In this document: one piece after another, positions 31,830 to 43,548 of the stretch
Layout: the number at the start of each line of letters is the position of its first letter
Numbering within the stretch: the first letter of the stretch is position 1
NCBI RefSeq assembly: GCF_049243985.1
Contig: NC_135381.1
Coordinates: 21,934,345-21,998,344 of the forward strand
Direction: 5' to 3'
Source of the DNA: Paroedura picta
Taxonomy: Eukaryota > Chordata > Lepidosauria > Squamata > Gekkonidae
Length of the DNA stretch: 64,000 bases
Program-made: the position numbers and the translations under genes
Notes under the pieces: generated by a model
The model's database searches: none
Told to the model about the DNA's origin: nothing
Seen by the model: only the letters and a program-made list of their open reading frames with translations

Positions 31830-34800
31830 GTAAGTTTCAAGAAATTTACTTGACTGGGAACTATTTGTGTATAATATGTGATGAAGAACCACCATATCTC
31901 AGACTGGCCAATTCAGCCCAGGCACCTTGACAATGGTCAAACTAGGTTGTTCTAATCAAAGTGCTGTTGATTCCTGACCTCCACCTATTTAAGATGATGG
32001 ATGCCTCTGAAATGAATAAAAACTGCTGTCAATGAGATTTTGATCCTTCTTTTCACCCAAGATTTAAACACGCTGTTTAGAATACTGTACTTTGAGGTTG
32101 AAAACTGATCTATGATCACTAACAGTTACCTTTTTACAATTCCTTTTTTTTTTTAAGTTCTCCCTCATTTTTCAGTAGGAAAAGTGAAAGAAGAGCCAGG
32201 GCGGTATAGTGGTTAACATGGGATTAAATTGGAAGTTCAGAGTTCAAATCCTCACTTTGTCCTGAAGACCAGGGGTAGTCAACCTGTGGTCCTCCAGATG
32301 TCCATGGACTACAATTCCCATGAGCCCCTGCCAGCATTTGCTGGCAGGGGCTCATGAGAATTGTAGTCCATGGACATCTGGAGGACCACAGGTTGACTAC
32401 CCCTGCTGAAGACCACTGGGTGATCTTGGGTAACTCTCACCCCATCTAACATATTTCCAGGACCGTTAAGATCAAAAATGATACATATGTGAAGCAAATT
32501 GCAAATGTTAAAGGGCAACTGTATCTGTGAAACACCCCCCCCCCCGGGCAGTTATACAAACAAAAATGTAATTCCTTAAAGGAGAAGGGAAGGGGAGGGG
32601 GAGCTATATATTGGTGCTACCTAGTGGTGCATTTAGGCAATTCATGGAGATCAAAAATAGAACTGTGACCAACTGAAAGCTTGGAAACGTATTTTCAGTT
32701 TTCAACAAGGCTATTACTTCATAAGCTTTCATAAGCTTTTTTCTTCATGGCTAAAATCGACTGCTACTTAAGAGACTATGGTTGTTTCTACACAGGGGTG
32801 ATTCCCCACTGTTTTACAAAAAGCTGCCAAAAGTCTGCTGTTGGTGATGGTGGGATTGCGGTAAGTGAGGGGAAATGACACTGGAATGGTCAGTCAGAAA
32901 TCTGCACCTTTCTATTGTTTGATTCAGATATAGGTGTACACTTAAGAAATACTAGGCATCTAGTTAGCTTTCCCATACCAGATCATTTAACTTCTAGTCA
33001 GAGGTACACCTCAGTAACATTATATATAGTCTTGTTCTCAGTATAGCACACAAGTGCTATTTGAGAGTCTCTGCTTAGATTTTAAGCTTTTTATTAAAGC
33101 ATAACTATTGCATTCTTAATATAAACTAAGTCAGCAAAGTGTTATACCATCCACCCATTCTTGTTATGTTGATAATTAAAGGAGAGCAATTACATGAGTC
33201 CATAAGACTTACCCCAAAGGTAAGGAGGGGTCCTGGGCAAGGAACACCTTCTGAGAAGAAGCTCTCGATCAATTCAGCCTCCCATGTTTTGGGATTTAAG
33301 AATCAACTAAAAATAGCTAACAGTCCCATTTGGTATATTCTTAATAAACTCATTATCTTATGACTTCAAACACCACAGAACGTTATCTACGAAAATAACC
33401 TGTTAGAGTATATACCATATTTTAATTCATTTTCGCTGCTTTTTGTCTTAGCAAAATGTATTTTAAAATAATGATTACATATTTCTTATACATATGAGTA
33501 TTTTTTGGTACTTTGCTTCTTTGGAGTTAGACATTCTTGCAATTCTTAGACGTTTCTGCCCTCAGGCCTAAACAAATTGTACCAAATTGATAATTACTTA
33601 GATGCCTTCTAATATATACAAAGAGCCTCTTGTGGCGCAGAGTGGTAAGGCAGCCGTCTGAAAGCTTTGCCCATAAGACTGGGAGTTCAATCCCAGCAGC
33701 CGGCTCAAGGTTGACTCAGCCTTCCATCCTTCCGAGGTCGGTAAAATGAGTACCCAGCTTGCTGGGGGGTAAACGGTAATGACTGGGGAAGGCACTGGCA
33801 AACCACCCCGTATTGAGTCTTGCCATGAAAACGCTAGAGGGCGTCACCCCAAGGGTCAGACATGACTCGGTGCTTGCACAGGGGATACCTTTACCTTTTA
33901 ATATATACCAGGCCATTTAATTGTTGCCACTCTGTCTTGCTCTTACTAATGTTCAAGACTATTTTTCTGGGTCTCTAGACTCTTCTTTGCAGAATCCCGG
34001 ACAGGCCAGGTTTGTCCTGACGATCTGTGCCTCATCTTCTATGGTCAAGTCTAGCAACTGTTATTTCTGGCCAAATTGACATAGCTTAAATACATCCCCA
34101 AATCAATTTGAGTACTATCTTTCCGAAAAGACTATACAAAAGCAAGTTTTGGAAATATGAGAGAGAAGCAGAGGAAAACCTGGATGGCAGGTAACTGTAT
34201 GACAATGTTGCTTGATAGCTCCCCTCCCCCCACAAAATAATTACCGTGGAGGAGACATGGAGCAAAACTTCTATGTGGAAGCTACCTGGGTCACATCATT
34301 AATTTTTTAAATCATTTTTCCTCAAAGGAACCCCCTCCTTGCTGTTTTAGCATGGCAACAGCCTTGTGAAGCAGGTTAAATGAAAGAAGCTCACTGGCTC
34401 AAGGTCAACTAGTGAGCTTCATGGCTAAATGGCCAAATAAACCCACTTCTCTATGGTCATCATATGACACTTGTACATAAGCTCTTACCTCATCAACAAA
34501 CGTGTTTAAATTTATTCCCAGATCAATTTCACCTACAAAAAAAAAGGGAATTAATTACAGAATTTTACAAAGTAGAGGCTACTAGTCTACCTATCTGCCC
34601 AGCATCTACATTTCCTTTAACCAGAGATGGCAGGGACTGTAACTCAGCCTTCCTGAAAGGAAAGCAAATGCTTTGTCACTGAATCACAGCCTAGACTGGA
34701 GCAAAGGTACAGCTGATACTTAAAAAAAAAAGCCTCTTCCCTGATATTCCAATTATTCTAATGTTGTGACATTAATTGTGGCTATAGGTACAAGGCCATT

Positions 34801-36277
34801 GTTAAACCCTTGGAACTCCAGAGGGCTGACGCAGTTCTGAAGACCTGCTTCAAAGCTGCCTGTGTCTGGATCACCTCGATGTTGTTAGCTGTCCCAGAAG
34901 CTGTATCCTCGGATCTATATTCCTTCCATGTCCCAGAGAAAAATGGCTCCTTTGAAACCTGCGCACCTTACCCAGTGTCTGAAAGAATCCTGCAGGAAGC
35001 TCATTCTTTAATTTGTTTCTTGATGTTCTATATCATACCACTAGCAATTATTTCTGTATATTATTTTCTTATTGCCAAAACGCTATACAAAAGCACATCC
35101 AACATGCCGGCAGAAGAACACAGCCATGCTCGTAAGCAGGTAGGTGATGAACTACAATTTGGGCTCTTTAAGACCATGGTGATTGACACAAGATCCCTTC
35201 GTTTTGCATCAGTGCATGCAAGAATAGGAAAAATATGGAAAACATTTTAAAATCAAACCTGTCCCCAAATTAATCATTAATCTTAATTAACTAAGCTAAT
35301 TTAGATGCGTTTGTGTTGACCTGACAGTAGTTGTCTTTTGCTTCTTAACCCCTGATTCTTAAGTTCAGCCTTTTGCCCATACGTGGACAGCATTGTTTTC
35401 TCCTTCTTTCTCTAGCCATCTAGACATTTATTTTTCTTAGTAGTGAGCATCCAATTTATCATGGATGGGCTATGCCTAGTTTCTGATAAACAACAGAAAA
35501 CAAAGCAACCGATACTTTCCTGAATGTGAGAGGCTGGGAGTGGGTTTCTTCAGGATTGACATAAAAATGCATGAGAAGTTCTCCTGAAAAACTAGCCCAA
35601 ATCAAACTGTTGGCCTGCAATGACTGTCCAAGAGTCTTTTTATTTATTTTATAATTTAACGTATATACCACTCTTCACTCTGACGTCTTGGGGTGGTGTA
35701 CGTGAAAGAGTAGAACAAGAAAGTACACACAGACATTTGCAACAATATGTGTCCATCTCTGCTTTATTGAGCCTTCTACTCAACAGAGAAACATTTTGAA
35801 TCTTGGTTTGTTTCATTTTCTTAAATTAAAGAAGCAAATATACTAAATGAAAATGATTATATACAATTATTTTTCCCTTAGATTGAATCGCGCAAGAGAG
35901 TTGCCAAGACTGTCCTGGTTTTAGTGGCCTTGTTTGCTTTCTGCTGGCTCCCTAATCACATCCTTTACCTGTATCGCTCATTCACCTATCACGCCTCAAT
36001 TGATACATCTGCCTTCCACCTTGTAGCTACTATATTTTCCCGGGCTTTGGCCTTCAGCAATTCTTGCGTCAACCCCTTTGCTCTCTACTGGCTGAGCAAA
36101 AGTTTCCGTCAACAATTTAAGAAGGAAGTCCTGTGTTGCAAAAGGAAAATACCCACTCGACGATCCAGTATTACTCAGATTAATACCCCCACCAGAGCAA
36201 TGTCAGTGACAGGCTCAGAAATCAGTGTGACTTTGCTTACTGATTACAGTATCACAAAAGAAGAGGAGAGTGTTTAA
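31393..36277 (+). CDS. BRS3: BRS3, bombesin receptor subtype 3; complete, 3 exons, 394 aa
   Basis: This is a rhodopsin-class receptor of the bombesin family. In mammals it is an orphan-like receptor acting in energy balance, and it couples to Gq. The exon layout (437, 352 and 396 bp of CDS) and length fit mammalian BRS3 (about 399 aa). The start ATG has A at -3, and the N-terminus has an NAT glycosylation sequon at Asn18. Seven helices are visible, with [20 protein letters not shown] (TM2), [13 protein letters not shown] holding the DRY motif across the first junction, [19 protein letters not shown] (TM6) and [16 protein letters not shown] (TM7, family form of NPxxY). CCKRK after TM7 is a likely palmitoylation site. 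It stands between ADGRG4 and HTATSF1 as in human. No disabling change was seen. Confidence 0.96.
32195..32465 (+). mobile_element. tRNA-type SINE interrupted by palindromic MITE copy 7 (32270-32405)
   Basis: A SINE-like head (GGTATAGTGGTTAACATGG, box-like, then GTTCAAATCCTCACTTTG) is split by a complete hairpin MITE whose 8-bp duplication is CTGAAGAC. The SINE resumes with ACTGGGTGATCTTGGGTAAC. This is a clear nested insertion in BRS3 intron 1. Confidence 0.85.
33620..33898 (+). mobile_element. Sauria-type tRNA-derived SINE, full length
   Basis: The head GAGCCTCTTGTGGCGCAGAG, the B-box-like GGGAGTTCAATCCCAGC and the tail GGGGATACCTTTACCTTT are complete. It is flanked by a 10-bp target duplication TAATATATAC. 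It lies in BRS3 intron 1. Confidence 0.92.
34788..35139 (+). CDS. BRS3: BRS3 exon 2: TM4-TM5 and third loop
   Basis: It begins with Tyr-Lys-Ala-Ile ([10 protein letters not shown] across the junction) and covers TM4, extracellular loop 2 with its Cys and an NGS sequon, TM5 ([20 protein letters not shown]) and EEHSHARKQ. It is bounded by GGCTATAG and GTAGGT. Confidence 0.96.
35882..36277 (+). CDS. BRS3: BRS3 exon 3: TM6-TM7 and tail
   Basis: It begins [20 protein letters not shown] and ends ...ITKEEESV with TAA at 36275-36277. It contains CWLP and NPFALY. The tail is Ser/Thr-rich ([20 protein letters not shown]). The acceptor is TTTCCCTTAG. Confidence 0.96.
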   Translation: MESRKRVAKTVLVLVALFAFCWLPNHILYLYRSFTYHASIDTSAFHLVATIFSRALAFSNSCVNPFALYWLSKSFRQQFKKEVLCCKRKIPTRRSSITQINTPTRAMSVTGSEISVTLLTDYSITKEEESV

Positions 36278-36558
36278 TTCTTCCCAGTTTTGAGCATATT
36301 GTGTGTAAAAAAATCTCTTAGGAGTAAAGCGCATCATGATTTAGAAAGCAGTTGGAAGTTCACCAACGTTTCTTTTTAACCGAAGTGATAACATTTCAGT
36401 AGAGCACATCCTACAGCATTCAAATCCAGGCATGAAAAGAAAGTTTATGTTGGAGAGGACATCAGTCTGTTGTTCATGTGCAAGCTTCTTCCACCAAGTG
36501 GCTGCTTCAGTCCTGTTCCCCACAGACACATGTGAACAAATGAATCCATACAGGCTCA

Positions 36559-36564
36559 ATAAAT
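36559..36564 (+). terminator. BRS3: Likely BRS3 poly(A) signal (AATAAA)
   Basis: The first AATAAA after the BRS3 stop codon lies about 280 bases downstream. It would give a short 3' UTR. The cleavage site itself is not visible. Confidence 0.45.
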
Positions 36565-37079
36565 GGTTTACTGAAAAAAACCTCCTAATTGGAAGTACCA
36601 AAGTTCAACACAATTTTCAACAATACAATATTAAACAAACAGGTCCTTGTGAGATGCCCTTGTTTCAATATACTTTGTCAGTGTATAATACAATCTGCAT
36701 CAACATTTTAAAAGATAATGAATATTACACCATTTGCAAAAAGTCTAAAGAAATGGAAAATATGTAGATATCACTAACGATACTAAATTTCTCTCCAACA
36801 GAGATTACAAACCTCACAATGGATGAAAAGAGATATAATTGGAAAATGATCTGTCTATATGAACGTGCAGCGGCAATTGTTCATGCCATTCAAACTACAA
36901 TACCAATTTACAAATTTAAATTGCAAGCAAACAGGCAGTCATATGTAAACAGTCCGGAAAGAGCTCAGTTTAACAAAGCAAAGAGCTTGTATAAAAATTT
37001 TAATGGGCAGTCCATTAATGCAGAGTCTTACAAAAAAATATAAAACCAGTCAGTACAAGAAACCATCTATACAAAACAT

Positions 37080-37610
37080 TCAAGGTCCCAAGCTGAATTT
37101 AAACCAGAAGATGACAATGTCTGCAATATGTGTATTAAAAAATCCCTCTTTTTGCAGGTGTTGAGTCTTAATGTCCAGTCTGTTAAAATGGTGCAGTTTG
37201 TGAAGCCAAATTACAGTGAACTTGATATCATTTTCATTATGGCCAGCTTCTAAATAATGGCTAACCAAAGGAGACTCAAGCTGCTTGTTCCTGGTTTTGG
37301 AGCGATGCTCACAAGTTCTAGTTCTTATGGCACATATGCTGGTGCCAATATAACACTTGGGTGGACGGCAAGGGCATTCTATACAATATACAGTTCTCTT
37401 CGTGGTACAGTTACTGACATGATCAAATAGTATATTGAAATTTAACTCAGCAACTTCAACATTTTTAGTGTCCTGTGTAAACCTACAACAGACACACCTA
37501 TCACATCTAAAATGTCCCTTGACAGAGAAATCCATCTCCTGGTGAAACATGACAGAACACATCAAAAAATTCCTTAGTCCTCTTAAAGCCAGTGAGAGGC
37601 TTGTCTTCAC
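37080..37610 (-). mobile_element. Penelope-like retroelement: GIY-YIG endonuclease end of the ORF
   Basis: The minus-strand frame has GHFRCDRCVCC (Cys cluster) and VYCIECPCRPPKCYIGTSIC, then TRTCEHRS and SPLVSHYLEAGHNENDIKFT. This is the zinc-finger plus GIY-YIG layout of vertebrate (Neptune-type) Penelope-like elements. GIY appears as YCIECP...CYIGTS, with Arg, Glu and His following as expected. The reverse-transcriptase part is not seen nearby. Confidence 0.82.
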
Positions 37611-37804
37611 AACCAGGAATATCAGATATAATGTGTCAATGCCTAAGAATGCTTTGTTTAGTGATGTTAGATAATGGGTTATATGTAAAGAAACAGATGA
37701 ACTGGTTAGTATATTAGTCCTGTTTCTCCATAAAAAGTTGTTCTCTAGGATTCATATTGACTCTATTGATGGCCTAGGAAATAACTGTCATAGGATATCC
37801 ACCT

Positions 37805-37920
37805 CTCATTGGCTTTAAGAGAACTAAGGCATTAAGGAATTTTTTGACATATTCTGACGTTTCACCAGGTGGATTTCTCTGTCAAAGGACATTGTAGATA
37901 TGGTAGGTGTGTCAGTTTAA
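37805..37920 (+). mobile_element. Inverted partial copy of the Penelope-like ORF region
   Basis: GGCTTTAAGAGAACTAAGGC, then GAATTTTTTGACATATTCTG and GATTTCTCTGTCAAAGGACA, is the reverse complement of about 37488-37600 with scattered differences. The two pieces form a large inverted repeat with a roughly 200-bp spacer. Confidence 0.8.
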
Positions 37921-37984
37921 GTGCACACTTACTTTGCAGTCAGTTTCATTAAAGTCTGTGAAACTTCTGTAAAAATATAGGCAG

Positions 37985-38515
37985 ACAGGGTCAGGTCCTG
38001 AAGAACGGAGGCAAATTTTCACTTAATCCGATGCCAGATGATCAGAGGCGGGCAAATGTTATCCCCATCTTCAAGAAAGGAAAAAAGGAGGATCTGGGTA
38101 ACTACCTACCCGTCAGCTTGACATCTGTAGCTGGCAAAATTTTGGAAGATATCATCAAGATATTTTGATGAGCAGCTCGAACCGAGAGCTGTGATTTCTA
38201 AGACTCAGCACGGGATTTGCAAGAACAAATCATGTCAGACCAACCTTATCTCTTTTTTTGAGAAAATGACTACCTTTGCTGGATCAGGGGAATGCTGTAG
38301 ACATAGTTTATCTGGATTTCAGTAAAGCTTTTGGTAAGGTTCCACATGATATTCTTGTTCATAAGCTGGTAAAATGTGGTATGGATCCTAATTCTATCAG
38401 GTGGATTGATAACTGTTTGACAGATCATACCCAAAGGGTACCTGTTAATGGGTCAGCATCCTCTTGAAGAAGAGTAACCAGTGGAGTACCCCAAGGATCT
38501 GTCCTGGAGGCTGTG
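37985..38515 (+). mobile_element. CR1 LINE reverse-transcriptase fragment
   Basis: The + strand reads NVIPIFKKGKKEDLGNYLPV, then DIVYLDFSKAFGKVPHDILV. FSKAF and the NYxPVSL block are reverse-transcriptase motifs of CR1/L2 LINEs. It is cut at both ends. Confidence 0.85.
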
Positions 38516-38769
38516 ATCTGGGATGGCTGGTAAAATTCTCATGTCATAAATACAAACAGAACTCATTAGTTGGTAGAAAGAAATATGGTACAGGGATGTT
38601 CACACTGACACTCTGCTATTAAAAATCAGAAGTGTTTTGATCTTCATTCCCTTCCCTATGTAGCAGCAGACATCTCAGCTTAGAATGGTATACTTGTTTG
38701 CTGTATGTAAGCTAACTCTTGCCATTGATTGGCTTTTCTGAGTATCCTGTAAGAAGCTAACTAGGTTTC

Positions 38770-39265
38770 AGAAATTGTTTGGCCAGATCTGCGCACAGCC
38801 ACATGTATGCCTCTTAAATATTTGCTTTGCAACATTGACAGCGCAAAATACAACCGGGCTGCTAACAGGAAGAAGTGTAAACATATAAAAGAAAAATGTT
38901 TTAAGTATTTTCATTCATTCTTAATGGCAAAAACTAGACGGACAACATCATCATTCTTTATGAGAGTCTTTAGTATTATGGCTAAATCTCCATGTGATCC
39001 ATTGACAAGGTTGACAATGTAACATATAAAACCGCTCTATTTGCTTTGGCTGCAAGGAAAACAAAGGCCAACATTACAACCGCCAAGGCAGCCTCTTAAT
39101 ACTCTTGCACTGTGTAGTCATGTATGCTGCTTCAGTTCTTTGGTCTCAAATTTTATATTTTTATACAGTTCCTTTTATTCTATTTTACTGTTTGTAAATT
39201 TGTATTTTATATTTTGTAAAGGCCTATGGCTATATACAAATAAATGTATCTATCATTCTTAATGA
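38770..39265 (+). mobile_element. LINE 3' end (ORF2 terminus and 3' UTR)
   Basis: It contains VTYKTALFALAARKTKANI near 39015-39075 and ends GGCCTATGGCTATATACAAA then TAAATGTATC, like the fragment at 8222-8335. This is a 5'-truncated non-LTR element. Confidence 0.5.
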
Positions 39266-39299
39266 GATGTTTTAATAAAGGAAGTCGGAACTCAGAAGT

Positions 39300-39490
39300 T
39301 GAGCTGTACAATAAAATACTATAAAAATGCTGATTATTTATTACAGTGCGGAATTAAAAACAGAATAAAGACTACATAAAAACTATTCAGAACTAACAGC
39401 ACATAAGACCAAATGCGTTTCGACCCTACTGGGTCTTCCTCAGTGGTCAGAACTGTGACAATACACTCTATATAAAATATTTATACTAAA
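39300..39490 (-). mobile_element. Penelope-like terminal repeat with hammerhead-like fold
   Basis: On the minus strand 39443-39415 reads CTGAGGAA, hairpin GACCCAGTAGGGTC, then GAAACGC. This matches the hammerhead order except for one extra A after CTGAGGA. It precedes the minus-strand Penelope-like ORF (37610-37080) in that element's reading direction. Confidence 0.55.
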
Positions 39491-42400
39491 CTCATTATAA
39501 AGTGTAGCTGAGTGGTTGAATGGGATCTGTAAATTATGGCTCCAACCAATATATGTAAATTTTAGATTTTTTGGAGACCATCTCCTATGACATTTGCCTA
39601 GGGTCACCACTCTTCGCTATTATATAATTCTGTGCTGAGAGTGTATCTCATGTGCGTCAGAAAAAAAAGCTATATACACATTTACTGAGAGATTTGATCT
39701 CCTAGTTCATGCTGTATACAAAGTCAGGAACAAGACCTCAACATAAGGACCCTGAGTCTCCCACAGCAATCTGCCTTTCTCCATTATGTTTCTGTCCAGC
39801 TCAGTTGTATTAGATCAGTATTGCTCTTCTGCTTTCTATTGATGCCTTTTTCTTAATGACGCAAGTCTACAGGCCTATCTATGTGTCATCTGAGCTGGTT
39901 TTATAATTTCCTGTACCGTACTTGTTTCTGTGCCTCTATTCTGTGGTTTAAACTGCTTATTTAATAAAGTTAGCACTTTCAATCAAGGCGTGAGATGAGG
40001 ACTGCACAATATTTTTTGGATACCAAAAAGTGTGATAGGCACAGAAATACTGTGCACTTTCACGTATTAGAAAACAGGCACCTACCAGTTTGGGGGACAC
40101 TGCCTCCAATCTAGCCCAACTGAGTTGCGAGGTGGTTTAAGTCCTATTAAAAGTAATGAACCAAATTAATTCTCATTAGGATTGCAATCATATGTACACT
40201 AATCCTATATGGAACCCTATAGAACTTAGAGAAATAAACATGCGCAGGATCAAGCTGTAGTTTTCAATCCCATTACTTTCTACTGGGCTAACATCATAGC
40301 TACTGTTAGCTGGCTTGGGACCCACACCTTACATTGCAAAATAATGCTAAATCCCCTGCATTGTTCCAGCCTTGTTATTAAACCAATATGACTGATTTGA
40401 AGCAGGGCACATGGATGTGAGATTTTCTGTTCTTGTTTCAATCTTGATCTGCTTAACTTGTTTTACCAGATTTTTGTTGAAACAATATGAAAAATTCAGT
40501 TAGCAACAATGAAAAGAACAACCCTGGCAAACGGATGTCTCAAAATATCATTAACTCAGATGCTTCTTGTGCCATCATATTGCATGGCTGATTGGAGTAA
40601 CAATCTTTGGACCAATAGTGCCATAACACTTCCCCCAAAAATCACTGAAGAATTAAGATGGCTCCGACTGAACTGTGCCCATTTCAGCACAGCAAGCAAA
40701 GGTTACTAACAATCTATATTTACAACTCCAGCAGTCTCATGTGACAGCTTGTTGACCAGCCCATTAACGACTCTCTCCTCCCACAGCTTTATAAGAGCCA
40801 GGTTTTCTTTTTTTTATTATCATTCCATTGTGTCTGACAGTAAGATAAATTTACTCTCAGGATATTGATTTCCAAAAGGCTTCCAAGCTTCATGCCTTAC
40901 CCACCACAGGACTAGCTTAGCCCTGTAAAGACATTTGAAACACGTACAGATTGAATGCACCACAGACAAGTTTATGTCTATTGCTCTCTTCCCCCTGCTT
41001 CAGTCTCCATGCTTGAGGATCCATGTGCACATATCCCAAACAAGTGTGCGTATATGTGTTTAGTATCCTTTGTTTTGGTACAGGATGGGTGCTACCAGAG
41101 GTATTATCCACACTAGGACTGTTTTATATTGCTCACAGATAATTCTATAAGTATAATCAAAAATAGGGTTCAACAGGATACAATAATAAAGTGCTTATAT
41201 TCCATATAAAAACCCAGTAATGTTTGTCCCCACAAATAAATTCTGCAACATGTTTAGTTGGAAATAAACCTTCAGAAAAAGTTCTGCTAATCCCTGCTAT
41301 TTCCTTTTTGTTCCTTTGTTTTAGAGTTTAGAGCTTAATTCATGTCTGGTTTCTCCACAACTCACTATAACATTAATGAATAAAGTTGCCTTACTTTCCT
41401 CACACTTCACAACAAGCACATATATATCACAATATTTCCTTATTCTACACATTTGTTTAGAGTTGTAGACCTAATAGTTCGGTAATAGTTTGATTACCAC
41501 TTTCCCCTGACTGCTTTGTGTTGCTCCATGTGATGCACTCTATATGGTATAAAAAATGCAAAATGAAACATGGTTTCCGACATCCACCTGAGCAGTTGCC
41601 ATTATAAAGAATGTTTTGTTTCAGCTGTTGTTATTCCTGTCTAGGAAGCTGCATGATGATACATAGGGCCATTCATCTTCAGCTAAATCAAGATGGAACC
41701 CAGCCAGCTCACAGACTTATACTTGTAGGGGGAAAAAGATAACTCTGATAACAGAGACTAAATTATTTCAACTACTGCAATGAGCTGAAAATATCTGATG
41801 AGATAATGCTGTTGTTGGGGAAATATTGCTTGGAGACATGGTAGTGTCAAAATTATAAGGCAATAAATTAAATATTTCAGAAACCATAAAACATGGATTA
41901 CACCCAGTGTTTCTAGAAACTACCACCAGCTGCACATGCTGCCAGACAAAGTGATGCTCTGTTTAAACCTCACTCTTCTACTCTTCACGTTATAATTATA
42001 ATAAAAATTGGTGTATCTTTCTAAAGAGAAATAAGCAGAGCTGGCCTCAAGTGCTAGGCAACACCACAAGTGAGTCTGAAATTGTACACAGGTGCATACG
42101 GCATTACATGTGGGCACCTACAGGATGCTATATTTCTATGGGCCAAAAAGTTACACCTCATGGGCTATATATAACCTTAGTGTTCAGACACCTGCATTAC
42201 TACTGTCCCTTGGAAGGTAAAGAATAGAGCTGCCAATCTTCAGGTAATTTCTGGAATTCTAACTGATCTCCTGGCTACAAATACTGACTTCCCTGGAAAA
42301 GATGGCTGTTGTGGAGAGTGAATTCCATGGCATAGTGAGATCTCTCCACTTCCTAAAACTCTTCCTTTCCAGGCTCCATACAAAATCTCCATGGAATTGT

Positions 42401-42780
42401 TTGATCAGGGATTGGCAATCCCATACAAATCTAATCTTCATACATGAAGGCTTTAGTATAATTGGCCTAATCAATAAGTTAATTGACCAAAATATTAACA
42501 AGGACTAATTGTAACCAGTGGATACTTATTTATTATCTGCAGCTACAGATGCATCTTCATGTTCCTATAACAAGGAATTTATAAAGGAGCAGCAGTGTTT
42601 GCATGTTGTGTTAATAAATGTATTTTGATGCTGCTTTTAAGGCAACCATTGGCTCAAAATATCTTATAGCAATTTGTAGATAAATATATTAACAGACAAC
42701 CAGATCTTAATGGCCTGGGACAATGGAGTGGTTTTCTGGCATTCAGAATATTAATCTGCCAACTATTTATTTATTATATT
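39491..42780. other. BRS3-HTATSF1 spacer, AT-rich
   Basis: No open frame with known wording, no clear repeat borders. Isolated phrases suggest old repeats, but none can be named. Confidence 0.45.
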
Positions 42781-42794
42781 TCTACTAGGGGGAA

Positions 42795-42824
42795 AGCCCA
42801 TTTTATTTTAAAATAAAATGGGCT
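42795..42824. repeat. Perfect 30-bp palindrome
   Basis: AGCCCATTTTATTTT is followed directly by its exact reverse complement. It sits at the start of a dispersed repeat with the wording ACTAGGGGGAAAGCCC and GGGCTCTAGGCCCC, which is unclassified here. Confidence 0.85.
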
Positions 42825-43204
42825 CTAGGCCCCCATCCCTGGCTAAGCCTTCACAGGGTGAAGGCTTCCCGGGGTGTGGCGGTCCCACGGCTGGAGGCAG
42901 ATATTGTTCCATTGGTGAAGCGAATATTAGTTAGTACTTCACTGAGAATGCCAGATAATCCCCCCTCCCCGGAGGTTGGGATCTCTAGCAATGACTGAAA
43001 GTCAAATGTAGATTTGATACGTCAATTCTGGTGACATAGGAAGAGGCCTAGCAAACTCACTTCCTGTGAAATTGGACTGGTTTTTTGAAGTCACATCTGG
43101 TGGAGTGGCTGGGTGATGTCACTTCCAATGATGTATAACTTCCAGGGGTGTGACCAGATGACATCACTTCCAGGGGCCCTTGAAATCTAGAGAATCTTTT
43201 AAGG

Positions 43205-43548
43205 CAGTGGTCCCCAACCCCTGGTTTGGGCACTGGTACCAGTCCATGGATCAGTCGGTATACCGGGCAGCGGCTCCTCATCCCTGGCTGCTGCCAGCTC
43301 ACCTTTGGTGCTCTCCAGCAGCCACCATGGCTGGGGCTCCCCCTCGGCGTGGCACTGCACTGCTGCTACTGGCAGCACCCCCCAGTGTGCAATGGGAAGT
43401 TAGAGGTGCCGGCAGGAAAGCAAGCAGAGCAGGGGCTCAGGCAGCAGTGGCGATGTCCCTCAGCAAATACTACCCCCCCCCCCAAAAGCCTCAGTAAACT
43501 TGTCAAGCGCTGAACGGTCCCTGGTGATTAAAAGGTTGGGGACCACTG
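43205..43548 (+). mobile_element. hAT-like MITE (CAGTGGTCCCCAACC family)
   Basis: A 344-bp copy with a perfect 8-bp target duplication TTTTAAGG, about 0.4 kb upstream of the HTATSF1 CpG island. Confidence 0.93.

Noticed and set aside
36432-37043. Open frames just downstream of BRS3
   Set aside because: They are in AT-rich 3' flank and repeat sequence, with no motif or splice support.
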